DNA of 64,000 nt from Spirosoma sp. KUDC1026. Lineage in GTDB: Bacteria > Bacteroidota > Bacteroidia > Cytophagales > Spirosomataceae. Below the pieces are notes generated by a model that made no database searches, had not been told where the DNA came from, and saw only the letters and a list, made by a program, of their open reading frames with translations. The translations under genes and the position numbers were made by a program. The stretch covers positions 580,001 to 644,000 of the forward strand of contig NZ_CP056032.1 in the NCBI RefSeq assembly GCF_013375035.1, in the 5' to 3' direction. This document shows, piece after piece, positions 46,499 through 55,226 of the stretch. The stretch's first letter is position 1, and each line of letters starts with the position of its first letter.

Positions 46499-47446
46499 AT
46501 GAAGGCTCTTCTCCGCGACCTCCGCGATCATATACAAGCCGATTTCCGACCGGGCCTTTACGCAGCAATGACGTTCTGGGTTGCCCTGCTCCTTACGATC
46601 AACTATTACTTTGATCTGGAGGATTCTTACATCGATGCGTTCCAGGGCGATCCACGCTGGCCAGCTCTGTATTTTCTGCTTTACGCAACGGTCTATTACG
46701 GTAGCGTTGGTATCTGGTCGTATTACTGCCAACGACCGGAGCCGTGGCGCAATCGTAAGTTCTGGTTACGTAGTAGTACCGCGCTGATTTGCTACTCCAT
46801 ATACTCTGGTTTTTACGCACATAGTCATTGGAGCCGGCAACTCTTCGACGGGCATATTTACGTCTTTGCGTACTACTGCCTGCATAATCTTCAGTCAATC
46901 CTGACGATCATATTACCCCTATACCTTTTCTATAGATTCATCGACCGGCCGCAGGGCCAGTTATCTAGCTTTTATGGCCTGGCACCCAGTAAAAAAGGCT
47001 TGGCGCTCTATGCGGTCCTGCTCGGTTTAATGATTCCGCTGATTGCGTTCGCTTCCGTTCAGCCCGATTTTCTGGCTTCGTACCCGACGTATCATGACAC
47101 GAACGCCAATGAATTCTTCGGCGTCTCCGAGTGGGTAACAGCCTTAATCTATGAGCTTTGCTACGGCTGGGACTTTGTTCCTACCGAGCTACTCTTTCGC
47201 GGCTTTCTGGTTATCGGTATGGGTCAGGTACTGGGCCGGGGGGCCGTGTTGCCGATGGTGGTCTGGTACTGTTCCATCCACTTCGGCAGACCATTGGGCG
47301 AAGCGATTTCGTCCATTTTTGGCGGCTATCTATTGGGGATGCTGGCCCTGAGTACCCGCAGCATCTGGGGTGGGCTGCTCATTCACATCGGCATTGCCTG
47401 GAGTATGGAGCTGGCGGCATTTCTGCAGAAAATCCATACAGTGTGA
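46499..47446 (+). CDS. CPBP-family intramembrane glutamic endopeptidase
   Basis: A 315-aa multi-pass membrane protein with about eight hydrophobic segments (AAMTFWVALLLTINYYF, ILTIILPLYLFYRF). The C-terminal CPBP (Abi/Rce1-like) core has ELLFRGFLVIGM as motif 1 and VWYCSIHFGRP with the motif 2 His. GGLLIHIGIAWSMEL holds the motif 3 His. In most members motif 1 is EExxxR, but here the first Glu is Thr (TELLFR). ATG at 46499 was chosen because the longer frame from 46361 adds 46 unrelated residues. Substrate unknown. Confidence 0.85.
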   Translation: MKALLRDLRDHIQADFRPGLYAAMTFWVALLLTINYYFDLEDSYIDAFQGDPRWPALYFLLYATVYYGSVGIWSYYCQRPEPWRNRKFWLRSSTALICYSIYSGFYAHSHWSRQLFDGHIYVFAYYCLHNLQSILTIILPLYLFYRFIDRPQGQLSSFYGLAPSKKGLALYAVLLGLMIPLIAFASVQPDFLASYPTYHDTNANEFFGVSEWVTALIYELCYGWDFVPTELLFRGFLVIGMGQVLGRGAVLPMVVWYCSIHFGRPLGEAISSIFGGYLLGMLALSTRSIWGGLLIHIGIAWSMELAAFLQKIHTV

Positions 47447-47467
47447 TCAGAGTTCGGTTGAGATTAT

Positions 47468-47806
47468 TCATTCAGGCAACCGCTGAACCCGGAGCAACTG
47501 TCCGTTTAGGAACCCCTGTGGTAAGCAGTCATCTACGCGCTGGGCTAATGCTTGAAAATCAGCATCCACTTTACAAATGATAATACCAGCGTGTTTAGGT
47601 TGTTGGCTATGTAGCTTAATAAAGTCTTTTCGGTTCAAGGTTACCAGGCATCGATCCATTGACGTAGACAGGCGTAATACCTCACCATCAGGAATAGCCT
47701 GACCAGCCAGCCCAAGCTCTAGTAAGGTTTGAATGTCGTGCCCCAGATCACGTAAGAATTCGACGGCAGGCTTCGGAAAGTTTTCATCAGCAAGCAGACG
47801 AGCCAT
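47468..47806 (-). CDS. DUF5615 PIN-like protein (putative toxin)
   Basis: A 112-aa protein from ATG at 47806, whose A overlaps the stop codon of the preceding DUF433 gene. The start LLADENFPKPAVEFLRDLGHDI is the DUF5615 signature (Asp-Glu-Asn as in PIN nucleases), and LVTLNRKDFIKLH supplies the second acidic cluster. DUF5615 proteins are VapC-like and are usually paired with DUF433 antitoxins, as here. RNase activity is expected from the fold but not shown. Confidence 0.85.
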   Translation of the reverse strand: MARLLADENFPKPAVEFLRDLGHDIQTLLELGLAGQAIPDGEVLRLSTSMDRCLVTLNRKDFIKLHSQQPKHAGIIICKVDADFQALAQRVDDCLPQGFLNGQLLRVQRLPE

Positions 47807-48138
47807 CAATCCAGATCGTTTTCGGCAATGGCGTTATAAATCTCGACGGAGTTCGCACGCACGTATGCCCAAGCGTTTGTCAAATCAGCTGCTCGGAGAG
47901 CAGGGTAGGCATTCAGTAAATCAGCTTCAGTAGCACCAAGTCGACGTGTCTGTTCGAGTAGCCACACCGGAATTCGAGTGCGAACGACATACGCCTGTCC
48001 CCCCAGCACACCGGGCTCGCGCTCAATGCCCGCAAAAGTATTGCCCAGGTCCTGCACAATCCATTGGAGAACCTGAGCCTTTTCGGCCTTCGACAGTCGA
48101 TTTAGTAATTCTTCGGCTTCTAGAACAGCTGTACTCAT
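47806..48138 (-). CDS. DUF433 protein (putative antitoxin)
   Basis: A 110-aa protein. The C-terminal part GQAYVVRTRIPVWLLEQTRRLG and LLNAYPALRAADLTNAWAYV is the DUF433 winged-helix-like domain. The N-terminal helix (AEELLNRLSKAEKAQVLQWI) probably binds the toxin. The gene precedes the DUF5615 toxin with stop/start overlap, the usual antitoxin-first order. The pair lies immediately downstream of the SNF2 helicase gene (19 bp). Confidence 0.85.
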   Translation of the reverse strand: MSTAVLEAEELLNRLSKAEKAQVLQWIVQDLGNTFAGIEREPGVLGGQAYVVRTRIPVWLLEQTRRLGATEADLLNAYPALRAADLTNAWAYVRANSVEIYNAIAENDLD

Positions 48139-48156
48139 GGTATAAAGCTATTGTTT

Positions 48157-51100
48157 TTATCCCAAACTCACCAGTTCCTTAAGTTCATCATCATTCAGAT
48201 CCCCCAGCCAGGTTTCGCCGGTTTTGACGCTGAGGTCGGCGAGTTCTTTTTTGCTGCGGATCATGGCGTCAATTTTCTCTTCCAGCGTTCCCTGATTCAT
48301 CAGGCGGTACACCAGTACGTTCTTCGTCTGCCCGATCCGGAAAGCGCGGTCGGTAGCCTGTGCCTCAACGGCAGGGTTCCACCACAGGTCGTAGTGAATA
48401 ACATGGTTCGCCTGGGTTAGGTTAAGCCCTGTCCCCCCCGCTTTCAGCGACAGAATAAAGGTGTGATCCGAGCGATTTTTCTGGAACTGCTCAACCATCT
48501 CGTCCCGGTCGGCACGCGAAGTACCCCCGTGCAGAAAAAGCGGTTCCTGACCAAACGCCTGCTGGATGAACTGCTTCAACAACTCGCCCATTTCTTTGTA
48601 TTGGGTAAAAATGAGCACTTTTTCGTGGTTGGCGTAAATGGTTTCGAGCAGGTTGAGCAATAAGGTAGCTTTGCCGGATAACGCGGGTGCGTCATTCCCC
48701 CGTTTCAGGTATTGGTGCGGATGATTACCGATCTGCTTCAATGCCGTCATCAGTTTTAGCACCAGCCCCCGGCGGGCAATGCCTTCCTTGTCCTCAATAG
48801 CGCGCAGACTTTCCTGAACCACGCTCTGGTAGAGAGCCGCCTGCTCCGTCGTGAGCGCACAGAATTGGTTGTTCTCAATCTTATCGGGCAGGTCGCTGAT
48901 GATGCTCCGGTCCGTTTTTACCCGACGTAACAAAAACGGACTCGTAATCCGCCGGAACTGGTCAAGTTTCTGCTGATCGCGTTCCTGCTGAATTGGTTTC
49001 CCGAACTCTTCGTTGAATTTGGTTAATCCGCCCAGATACCCCTTATTCACGAAGTCCATGATGCTCCAGAACTCCGACAGCCGGTTTTCGACGGGCGTAC
49101 CACTCAGCGCCAGCCGGATCGGGGCTTTCAGCGCTTTTACGGCTTTGGTTTGTTCGGTATCAGCATTTTTAATATTCTGCGCTTCGTCAATAACGACTAC
49201 TGCCCAGGTCATTTTCTTCAGCGTTTCCAGGTCGCTGCGTACTACACCGTACGTAGTGAGCAGGAGATCGTACGCATCGTCGCCAGCCTTACTATCGGTC
49301 AGTTTCCGGTTCGGGCCGTGGTAGATCTTCACCCGCAGATCGGGCGCAAAACGGGCTACCTCCTTTTGCCAGTTGGTGAGCAACGTAGTGGGCAATACCA
49401 CCAGCCCCTTTTGTTTTTTGAAGCGGCCTTCCTGTTTCAGCTTGAGCAGGAACGTAATGACCTGCAGAGTTTTACCCAGCCCCATATCATCGGCTAGCAG
49501 GCTTCCCATTCCCAGCGCGGTGTTCTTCACCAGCCAGTCGTACCCACGCTGCTGATAGGGCCGCAGCTGCGCGTTCAGAAAATCGGGTAATGATTGAGCC
49601 GGACTATCGGTAAACTGCTTGATCAGCGCCCGAACATCGGACGAAAGGCCCAGGCGTGCCCCTTTGTATTCTTCCGTCAGCGCGGCTCTGAGCAGGTCAG
49701 AGCCGGTTAGTTCGAGGGGATTTTCAAGTTGCTTGTAGAGTTTACTCAACTCGTTGGGATCAATCAGCACGTACTGATCCTTGATCTTAACCAGGCCGGT
49801 CGAATTACTCACCAGCTTCTGAAATTCCTTTACGCTGACCATCTCATCCCCCAGAGCCACCTGCCAATCAAAAGTCAGCATGTCATCCAGCCGCATGAAC
49901 GCATCCGTAGCAGTCACTTTTGCTTTCAGCCGCCCCCCCGCCTGCGGGCGCACCCAGTGCTGCAGCGACCGGGGCAATAGCAGCGAAATACCCAGTAACT
50001 GCATCCGGGGTAATGTATCGAGCAGCACCTTTACGAACGCTTCCGGCTCATACGCCAGATAAGCGGGGCCGTCGGTTTGGGTGAGTTTAGCTAAATCCGG
50101 AAAGTGGCGCGACAGTACCAGCAGGTCCTGCAACACGGCGACCCGGATTCGGGCGTATTTTTTCTGACTCAGCAGTTCAGGTAGTGGAACGGGGGCATTT
50201 TCCGTGCTCTCACGGTCTCGAATCAGCAAACTCAGCCGGAACTCGGTCCCGAGTTCGCTGTCCTCAACGACCAGCATGGGTACAAAGCGTTTCTGCGTCA
50301 GGAAGAAATCATTGAGCCAAAGCTGAATGGCCAGCGGCATCTCCTTCCGGCCAAAACCTTCAAAACGTAACGTTTCCACCCCGAAGAACAACCGATCAGC
50401 ATCTTCCAGTGGCCAGCGTTCCCAAAGCTCAATGGTGGTTGGTTTGATCGTCCGGCGCAGGAACAGCGAACATAGCGTTAACACCTGCTGCTCATCCGGC
50501 AGGGCCAGCCATTCTTTTTGCCAGCGTACGGTTAGCAACGTGGGTGGCAACTGCGTTGCGAGTTGCTGGGTCAGCCGACGAACACTTTCGTTGACGATAG
50601 CGGGCATCCAGCGCACCCGGTACTGTTCTTCGGCTGCCCCAACCCGGAGCAATTGCGGCACCACCGCCCCCCGACGTAACAATACCGCCGAAAACTGCTG
50701 CGTCAGGTACAGCGCCCGGACCGAATCACTCATTTCGTCCCAGTCGGCATCGGTCAACGTACTAAGCCAATGCGTCAGGTTACTCATCGAGAAATCAGCC
50801 AATGTCCGCTGGTCGCCATGCTCGCTGAACACACTGATCTTTTTAACCTTCATCGTTTCATCGAGCTGCAACTCGATGCTGTCGCTTGGATCAGGGTTCG
50901 CAAATTCACCGGTAATTTCTTCGGCCACCGGGCGGCTGAAAAGTCGATACGCTTTGGTCAGGGATTTAAAAAAGTCGCCTTTGGCAAACGTAACGTCCGG
51001 CGACAGCAGACCCAGCAACTGCTCGGTCAGAGTAGGCACGGTAGCATAATCGAGCGAAGCCCGAACGCCGGCTTCCGGTTTCCAGTCTTCGTCGTCGGGC

Positions 51101-51681
51101 AAATCTTCGGTGCCCAGATCATGAAAGGAAAGTACACTTTCCAGCGACCCGCCCCCCGTTTCAATCTGGTCTTTCTGAAGCTCGGCCAGAATATCCAGCC
51201 CCTTCAGCAAGAATACCTGAAACGGATTTCGGTCGATCTCGTTGGCAATAACGTAGATAACGGCCGCCAGGTGTTTGCAGGGAACGGCCGCATCGGGGCA
51301 GGAACAGCCCATCGCCAGGTCCCGGAACGACTCCGGGAACAAATCAATGCGTTGGTCATTAGCGAAAGCAACCAGCTCCGGCGGTAGTTTTCGGTTCAGC
51401 AGTTGCGCCAGCATGGCCGGATTTCGACGCACTTCAGTTAGTAGGCTTCCTTTTTCGGCATCCGAAAAGAGCGGTACAGACAATTTCGTCCGATACGGCC
51501 GGGGAGCGGCACCTTTGATCGATGCGCTGATCTGATTACCGCTGATCGCCAGGTTTTGCACGGCGCCTTTGTTCGCGTAGGTTTTGCCCCGTGGCAGGCG
51601 ATTAGCCATATCAATATTCGTCAGCGCATTCAGCCATTGCTGCCCCCACCAGGTCTTGCCGTACGTTATCCGTTCTGCCAT
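48157..51681 (-). CDS. SNF2-family helicase/ATPase with SWIM zinc finger
   Basis: A 1,174-aa protein. An N-terminal domain (MAERITYGKTWWGQQWL) is followed by a SWIM zinc finger near residue 127 (GCSCPDAAVPCKHLAAVIYV). A middle region of about 550 residues is a bacterial SNF2-associated domain. The SNF2_N ATPase begins near 730 (DDMGLGKTLQVITFLLKLK, DEAQN, LALSGTPVENRLSEFW), and the Helicase_C follows (FTQYKEMGELLKQF, SLKAGGTGLNLTQANHVIH, QATDRAFRIGQTKNVLVYRL). It is an RNA-polymerase- or DNA-remodelling ATPase of the RapA/SWIM class; bacterial substrates are largely unknown. It has a consensus -7 box and an upstream palindrome. The DUF433/DUF5615 pair is the next gene set downstream. Confidence 0.93.
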   Translation of the reverse strand: MAERITYGKTWWGQQWLNALTNIDMANRLPRGKTYANKGAVQNLAISGNQISASIKGAAPRPYRTKLSVPLFSDAEKGSLLTEVRRNPAMLAQLLNRKLPPELVAFANDQRIDLFPESFRDLAMGCSCPDAAVPCKHLAAVIYVIANEIDRNPFQVFLLKGLDILAELQKDQIETGGGSLESVLSFHDLGTEDLPDDEDWKPEAGVRASLDYATVPTLTEQLLGLLSPDVTFAKGDFFKSLTKAYRLFSRPVAEEITGEFANPDPSDSIELQLDETMKVKKISVFSEHGDQRTLADFSMSNLTHWLSTLTDADWDEMSDSVRALYLTQQFSAVLLRRGAVVPQLLRVGAAEEQYRVRWMPAIVNESVRRLTQQLATQLPPTLLTVRWQKEWLALPDEQQVLTLCSLFLRRTIKPTTIELWERWPLEDADRLFFGVETLRFEGFGRKEMPLAIQLWLNDFFLTQKRFVPMLVVEDSELGTEFRLSLLIRDRESTENAPVPLPELLSQKKYARIRVAVLQDLLVLSRHFPDLAKLTQTDGPAYLAYEPEAFVKVLLDTLPRMQLLGISLLLPRSLQHWVRPQAGGRLKAKVTATDAFMRLDDMLTFDWQVALGDEMVSVKEFQKLVSNSTGLVKIKDQYVLIDPNELSKLYKQLENPLELTGSDLLRAALTEEYKGARLGLSSDVRALIKQFTDSPAQSLPDFLNAQLRPYQQRGYDWLVKNTALGMGSLLADDMGLGKTLQVITFLLKLKQEGRFKKQKGLVVLPTTLLTNWQKEVARFAPDLRVKIYHGPNRKLTDSKAGDDAYDLLLTTYGVVRSDLETLKKMTWAVVVIDEAQNIKNADTEQTKAVKALKAPIRLALSGTPVENRLSEFWSIMDFVNKGYLGGLTKFNEEFGKPIQQERDQQKLDQFRRITSPFLLRRVKTDRSIISDLPDKIENNQFCALTTEQAALYQSVVQESLRAIEDKEGIARRGLVLKLMTALKQIGNHPHQYLKRGNDAPALSGKATLLLNLLETIYANHEKVLIFTQYKEMGELLKQFIQQAFGQEPLFLHGGTSRADRDEMVEQFQKNRSDHTFILSLKAGGTGLNLTQANHVIHYDLWWNPAVEAQATDRAFRIGQTKNVLVYRLMNQGTLEEKIDAMIRSKKELADLSVKTGETWLGDLNDDELKELVSLG

Positions 51682-51712
51682 ATATTTACAAACTCCTGAT
51701 TCTGATATAACG

Positions 51713-51720
51713 CAAAAATA
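51713..51720 (-). promoter_or_regulatory. -7 element (TATTTTTG) of the SNF2 gene
   Basis: TATTTTTG on the minus strand is an exact TAnnTTTG match, 31 bp upstream of the helicase start. The -33 TTTG is absent; a palindrome lies in that area instead. Confidence 0.55.
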
Positions 51721-51741
51721 GTGGGTCAGTTGTGCCCCTCT

Positions 51742-51760
51742 TGTCAGTACGGCACTGACA
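51742..51760. promoter_or_regulatory. Palindrome in the SNF2 promoter
   Basis: TGTCAGT (51742-51748) and ACTGACA (51754-51760) form a perfect 7-bp inverted repeat with a 5-bp spacer, 21 bp upstream of the -7 box. An activator site is possible where the -33 box is missing. Confidence 0.45.
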
Positions 51761-51819
51761 GGCTACATGATTCCCTGCTTTTCCCCCTCTCCTTCCTACG
51801 TTCTTCCGGGCAACATTGT

Positions 51820-51869
51820 TTCGGCAAAAAAAAGCCACTCCCGCTAGAGAGTGGCTTTTTTTTGCCGAA
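51820..51869 (-). terminator. Strong terminator of nagB
   Basis: A perfect 21-bp stem (51820-51840 with 51849-51869) with an 8-nt loop contains eight T/A on either side, so it can end transcripts in both directions. It lies 7 bp past the nagB stop. Confidence 0.92.
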
Positions 51870-51876
51870 GATTCGT

Positions 51877-53850
51877 CTAGAAATGCCAGCGGACGAAGGC
51901 TTCGATGGCTTCGTATTCGGCCAGGCCCAGGTGATTGTACAGGCTGGCCGTACCCCGGTTGCGTTCTTCGGCACGCTGCCAGAACTCCCGTGAGTCGGTT
52001 CCCTGATACACGACACCATCCTTCTGCGACTGGTGCTTGAAGATACCCAACCGTTTCCGCATCACCTGGTCGGGCGACATTGGTACGGCCATTTCGATTT
52101 CGTGAATATCCCACTCCGCCCAAGCACCCCGGTAGAGCCATACCCAGCAGTCTTTCATGAAATCACGATCTTTCAGACGACGAACGGCTTCCATAATCGC
52201 GTCCAGACAAACCTTATGGGTACCATGCGGATCGGCCAGATCACCAGCCGCGTAGATCTGATGCGGCTTGATCTCTTCGATCAGCTTCATCGTGATCTGA
52301 ATATCTTCCTCGCCGATCGGGTTCTTGGCTACTTTGCCCGTTTCGTAGAACGGCAGGTTCATGAAGTGCGCGTTTTCAACCGGGATACCGACGAACCGGC
52401 AGGTGGCTTTTGCTTCACCCATCCGGATCAGGCCTTTTACGTAACGTACTTCGGCCGTATCAACGATGGTATCTTTTTTGGCGCGCAGCGACACGATAGC
52501 ATCCTGGAAAATCCGGTGGGCTTCGGGGCTTTCAATACCAAACTTGTTGTTAAAATCGACAACGAAGTCAGCGAAACGCAGTGCTTCATCGTCAGCAACG
52601 GCAATGTTACCTGAAGTTTGGTATCCAACGTGCACGTCGTGCCCTTGGTCGACCAGCCGCTGGAACGTACCACCCATCGAAATGATGTCGTCGTCGGGGT
52701 GTGGGCTGAAGATCAGGCAGCGCTTTTTAGCGGGTTCGGCCCGTTCCGGCCGGTTGGTATCATCAGCATTCGGCTTACCACCGGGCCAGCCCGTGATGGT
52801 GTGCTGCAGCTGATTGAATACGTCAATATTGATGTCGTATGCCTGACCATACTGCGCCAGCAGGTCACTCATCCCGTTATCGTTATAATCGCGGTCGGTC
52901 AGTTTCAGAATTGGCTTGTCAAGTGCCTGCGACAGGTACGTAACCGCCTTTTTCTTCATGCTGTTGGTCCATTCCACCGAATCAACCAACCAGGGTGCTT
53001 TCATCCGGGTCAGGCCCGAAGCAGCAGCCGTATCGATCACGAACAGCGTGTTGGCATGGGTCTGCAGGTACGAGGCCGGATTTAACTCCGTCACCAGTCC
53101 TTCAACCGCTTCCCGGATAACCGGTGCTTTCCGCTCACCCCAGGCCAGCAGAACCACCCGTTTGGCGCTCAGGATCGTAGCAACCCCCGTCGTAATGGCT
53201 TTACGGGGTGTGTTGACCAGACCGCCAAAATCCGACGAGGCAGCCGCCCGCGTCGAGTTATCGAGCATCATCAGACGGGTGTGCGAATTGATCAGCGAAC
53301 CCGGTTCGTTGAACCCGATGTGACCGTTCCCCCCGATACCCAGCAGCTGAAAATCCAGACCGCCAGCAGCTTCAATTTCCGCTTCGTACTGTTTTGTGAA
53401 AGCTGCTACCTGATCCAGACTGACGGTTCCATCGGGCAGGTGGTAGTTCCCGGCCGGAATGTCAACGTGGTCAAATAATTGCTCTTTCATGAACCGAACG
53501 TAGCTCTGCTGCGAATCCGGCGGCATAGGGTAGTACTCGTCCAGGTTGAACGAAATCACGTTCCGGAAGCTTAGACCTTCCTCACGGTGCATCCGAATCA
53601 GTTCGGCGTAGACCGTTTTAGGCGAAGAACCCGTTGCCAGACCCAGCACACAGTTCTTACCCTCGCTTTGTTTCTGACGAATCAGCGCGGCAATTTCCTG
53701 TGCTACCGCCCGGCTGGCAGCTTTCGCATCGGCGTAGATATTCGTGGGAATTTTTTCGTACGTGATGGCCGACTGAAGCGGTCCACCCGCGGGTGATGCA
53801 CCCGGTAACTGCCCTTCCGGGTTGTCGAGTAGCAGAGACTCCGTGATCAT
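51877..53850 (-). CDS. nagB: Glucosamine-6-phosphate deaminase fused to PIG-L domain
   Basis: A 657-aa protein. Residues about 35-290 are NagB, which converts glucosamine-6-phosphate to fructose-6-phosphate and ammonia (GLATGSSPKTVYAEL, SFNLDEYYPM, LLGIGGNGHIGFNEPGS). From about 375 a PIG-L/LmbE deacetylase-like domain follows (FSPHPDDDIISMGGTF, GDLADPHGTH). This is a fused form I know from Bacteroidota, where the second domain may deacetylate an amino sugar. Neither activity is shown here. ATG at 53850 gives a 30-residue lead before the first domain. It is the last gene of a leftward cluster, ended by a strong terminator. Confidence 0.93.
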   Translation of the reverse strand: MITESLLLDNPEGQLPGASPAGGPLQSAITYEKIPTNIYADAKAASRAVAQEIAALIRQKQSEGKNCVLGLATGSSPKTVYAELIRMHREEGLSFRNVISFNLDEYYPMPPDSQQSYVRFMKEQLFDHVDIPAGNYHLPDGTVSLDQVAAFTKQYEAEIEAAGGLDFQLLGIGGNGHIGFNEPGSLINSHTRLMMLDNSTRAAASSDFGGLVNTPRKAITTGVATILSAKRVVLLAWGERKAPVIREAVEGLVTELNPASYLQTHANTLFVIDTAAASGLTRMKAPWLVDSVEWTNSMKKKAVTYLSQALDKPILKLTDRDYNDNGMSDLLAQYGQAYDINIDVFNQLQHTITGWPGGKPNADDTNRPERAEPAKKRCLIFSPHPDDDIISMGGTFQRLVDQGHDVHVGYQTSGNIAVADDEALRFADFVVDFNNKFGIESPEAHRIFQDAIVSLRAKKDTIVDTAEVRYVKGLIRMGEAKATCRFVGIPVENAHFMNLPFYETGKVAKNPIGEEDIQITMKLIEEIKPHQIYAAGDLADPHGTHKVCLDAIMEAVRRLKDRDFMKDCWVWLYRGAWAEWDIHEIEMAVPMSPDQVMRKRLGIFKHQSQKDGVVYQGTDSREFWQRAEERNRGTASLYNHLGLAEYEAIEAFVRWHF

Positions 53851-53874
53851 AATGGTAGGCGGAGAGTTAAGTAT

Positions 53875-53992
53875 GATGGGACAAAGGTCGAAAAAAATCA
53901 GGTAGTTAACACACGCAACCCTGCCCGAAAGGGGGGTAAACTACCATATTTTTAAAAAAATTTATAAATAGGTCTTGATCTTTTGTCCCATC
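53875..53992. promoter_or_regulatory. Nested inverted repeats upstream of nagB
   Basis: GATGGGACAAAGG (53875-53887) and its imperfect inverse at 53977-53992 (GATCTTTTGTCCCATC) flank the region. An inner GGTAGTT (53901-53907) pairs with AACTACC (53939-53945). The intergenic gap is AT-rich. Possible nagB operators or a cruciform; also a weak GACCTTTG box (minus strand, near 53880). Confidence 0.4.
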
Positions 53993-53995
53993 TCC

Positions 53996-55177
53996 TTACT
54001 TCCTCGCCAACTGATCAGCTTCCATAGCTGTTTGCAGCGAAGTAAGTCCATTCTGCTCTGTTACCAGCCGATGCGTTTCGGGATACTTTACTCCGCTGAT
54101 CTGGTCGCGGAACATAAGCCGCAGTAGTTCGCTGTACAGATGCTGCTTTTCGTCGCCGAAACCAAATTTAAGTTCAATCTGCTGGTAGGCGTCGAACTCT
54201 TTGTGTCGACCGCGCAGGGGCCGGTCTTTGCCGCCAATGTTCGCCGTTACGTTCAGCTGCGCACCGGGGAAAAGCTCCAGCAGGGCGCGGGTTGTTTCTT
54301 CATCGGCCATACAGCGCATAACCATTCGGGTTGGCACCCACTCGTGCAACGTAATGTCGCCCCGTTCGAACAGTAGCCGCATCTCCTGCCGATCCATCCG
54401 GCCGGTCTGCGTGAAGCCGTGGTAGAAATTGACCAGCTTACGCCCGGTTTCGTCGTCGCCGTATTCAACCGTTGCCTGTACCTGATCTTCAATGTCGTTG
54501 CTATTCGGACGTTTCAGAATCTGGGCAGCTTTCACCGTTCCTTCGCCCAGCCAGCCCGCGAACATATCGAAGAAGTGGACACCATGCTCAATGAAGATGC
54601 CGCCACTCTTCGTCCGATCCCAGAACCAGTGTTCGGGCGAAAGCCCTTCGTCGCCCGCGTAGTTTTCGAAGTAGCCATGCAGAAACTCACCCAGCAGCTT
54701 TTTGTCGATCAGGTGTTTGATCCGGGCAAACATAGGATTGTAGCGTTGCATCAGGTTCGTTACCATTAGCAGCCCCTTGCTGGCTGCCAGCTCAATCATT
54801 TCGCGGCCCTGCTCCGGGTTCATGGCTAGTGGCTTCTCGCAAATAACATGCTTACCGGCGTTGAGAGCCAGCATCGCCTGTTCATAGTGCATGAACGGAG
54901 GGGTAGCGATATAGACAAGATCAACGTCGGGGTGGTTAACCAGTTCTTCCAGACCCCCAAGCTGTTCGGCGCCGAAACGTTTGGCGGTTGTAATGGCCTC
55001 TTCCCGCTTCGACCCGGCTATAGCAACCAGCTTTGTGTTGGGCGTCTGCAGAAATTGCTGAACGGCAAACAGGCCAAAGCCGCCCATGCCGATAACACCA
55101 ATGCCAATGATACGGTCTTCCGATATCTTATTCGACGACGTATTGTCCGTCGTTATGGGTGTTTCCATGGTTTTCAT
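53996..55177 (-). CDS. Gfo/Idh/MocA-family oxidoreductase
   Basis: A 393-aa NAD(P)-dependent sugar oxidoreductase or dehydratase-like enzyme. ATG at 55177 was preferred to GTG at 55195. The N-terminal Rossmann loop is IGIGVIGMGGFGLFAVQQF. The signature CEKPLAMNPEQG (E-K-P-L) is at the end of the Rossmann domain, and the C-terminal alpha/beta domain holds EHGVHFFDMFAGWL. Substrate is unknown; related enzymes act on sugars and inositols. It lies upstream of nagB and downstream of the GNAT gene, all leftward. Confidence 0.9.
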   Translation of the reverse strand: MKTMETPITTDNTSSNKISEDRIIGIGVIGMGGFGLFAVQQFLQTPNTKLVAIAGSKREEAITTAKRFGAEQLGGLEELVNHPDVDLVYIATPPFMHYEQAMLALNAGKHVICEKPLAMNPEQGREMIELAASKGLLMVTNLMQRYNPMFARIKHLIDKKLLGEFLHGYFENYAGDEGLSPEHWFWDRTKSGGIFIEHGVHFFDMFAGWLGEGTVKAAQILKRPNSNDIEDQVQATVEYGDDETGRKLVNFYHGFTQTGRMDRQEMRLLFERGDITLHEWVPTRMVMRCMADEETTRALLELFPGAQLNVTANIGGKDRPLRGRHKEFDAYQQIELKFGFGDEKQHLYSELLRLMFRDQISGVKYPETHRLVTEQNGLTSLQTAMEADQLARK

Positions 55178-55226
55178 TACGTTGATTGTATCCACGGAAA
55201 CAACCCTGCCTAACGGGTTTATGTTA

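Noticed and set aside
47468-51681. SNF2 helicase and toxin-antitoxin-like pair considered as a complete phage-defence island
   Set aside because: No nuclease, methylase, integrase or other defence gene adjoins them, and the flanks are housekeeping genes.
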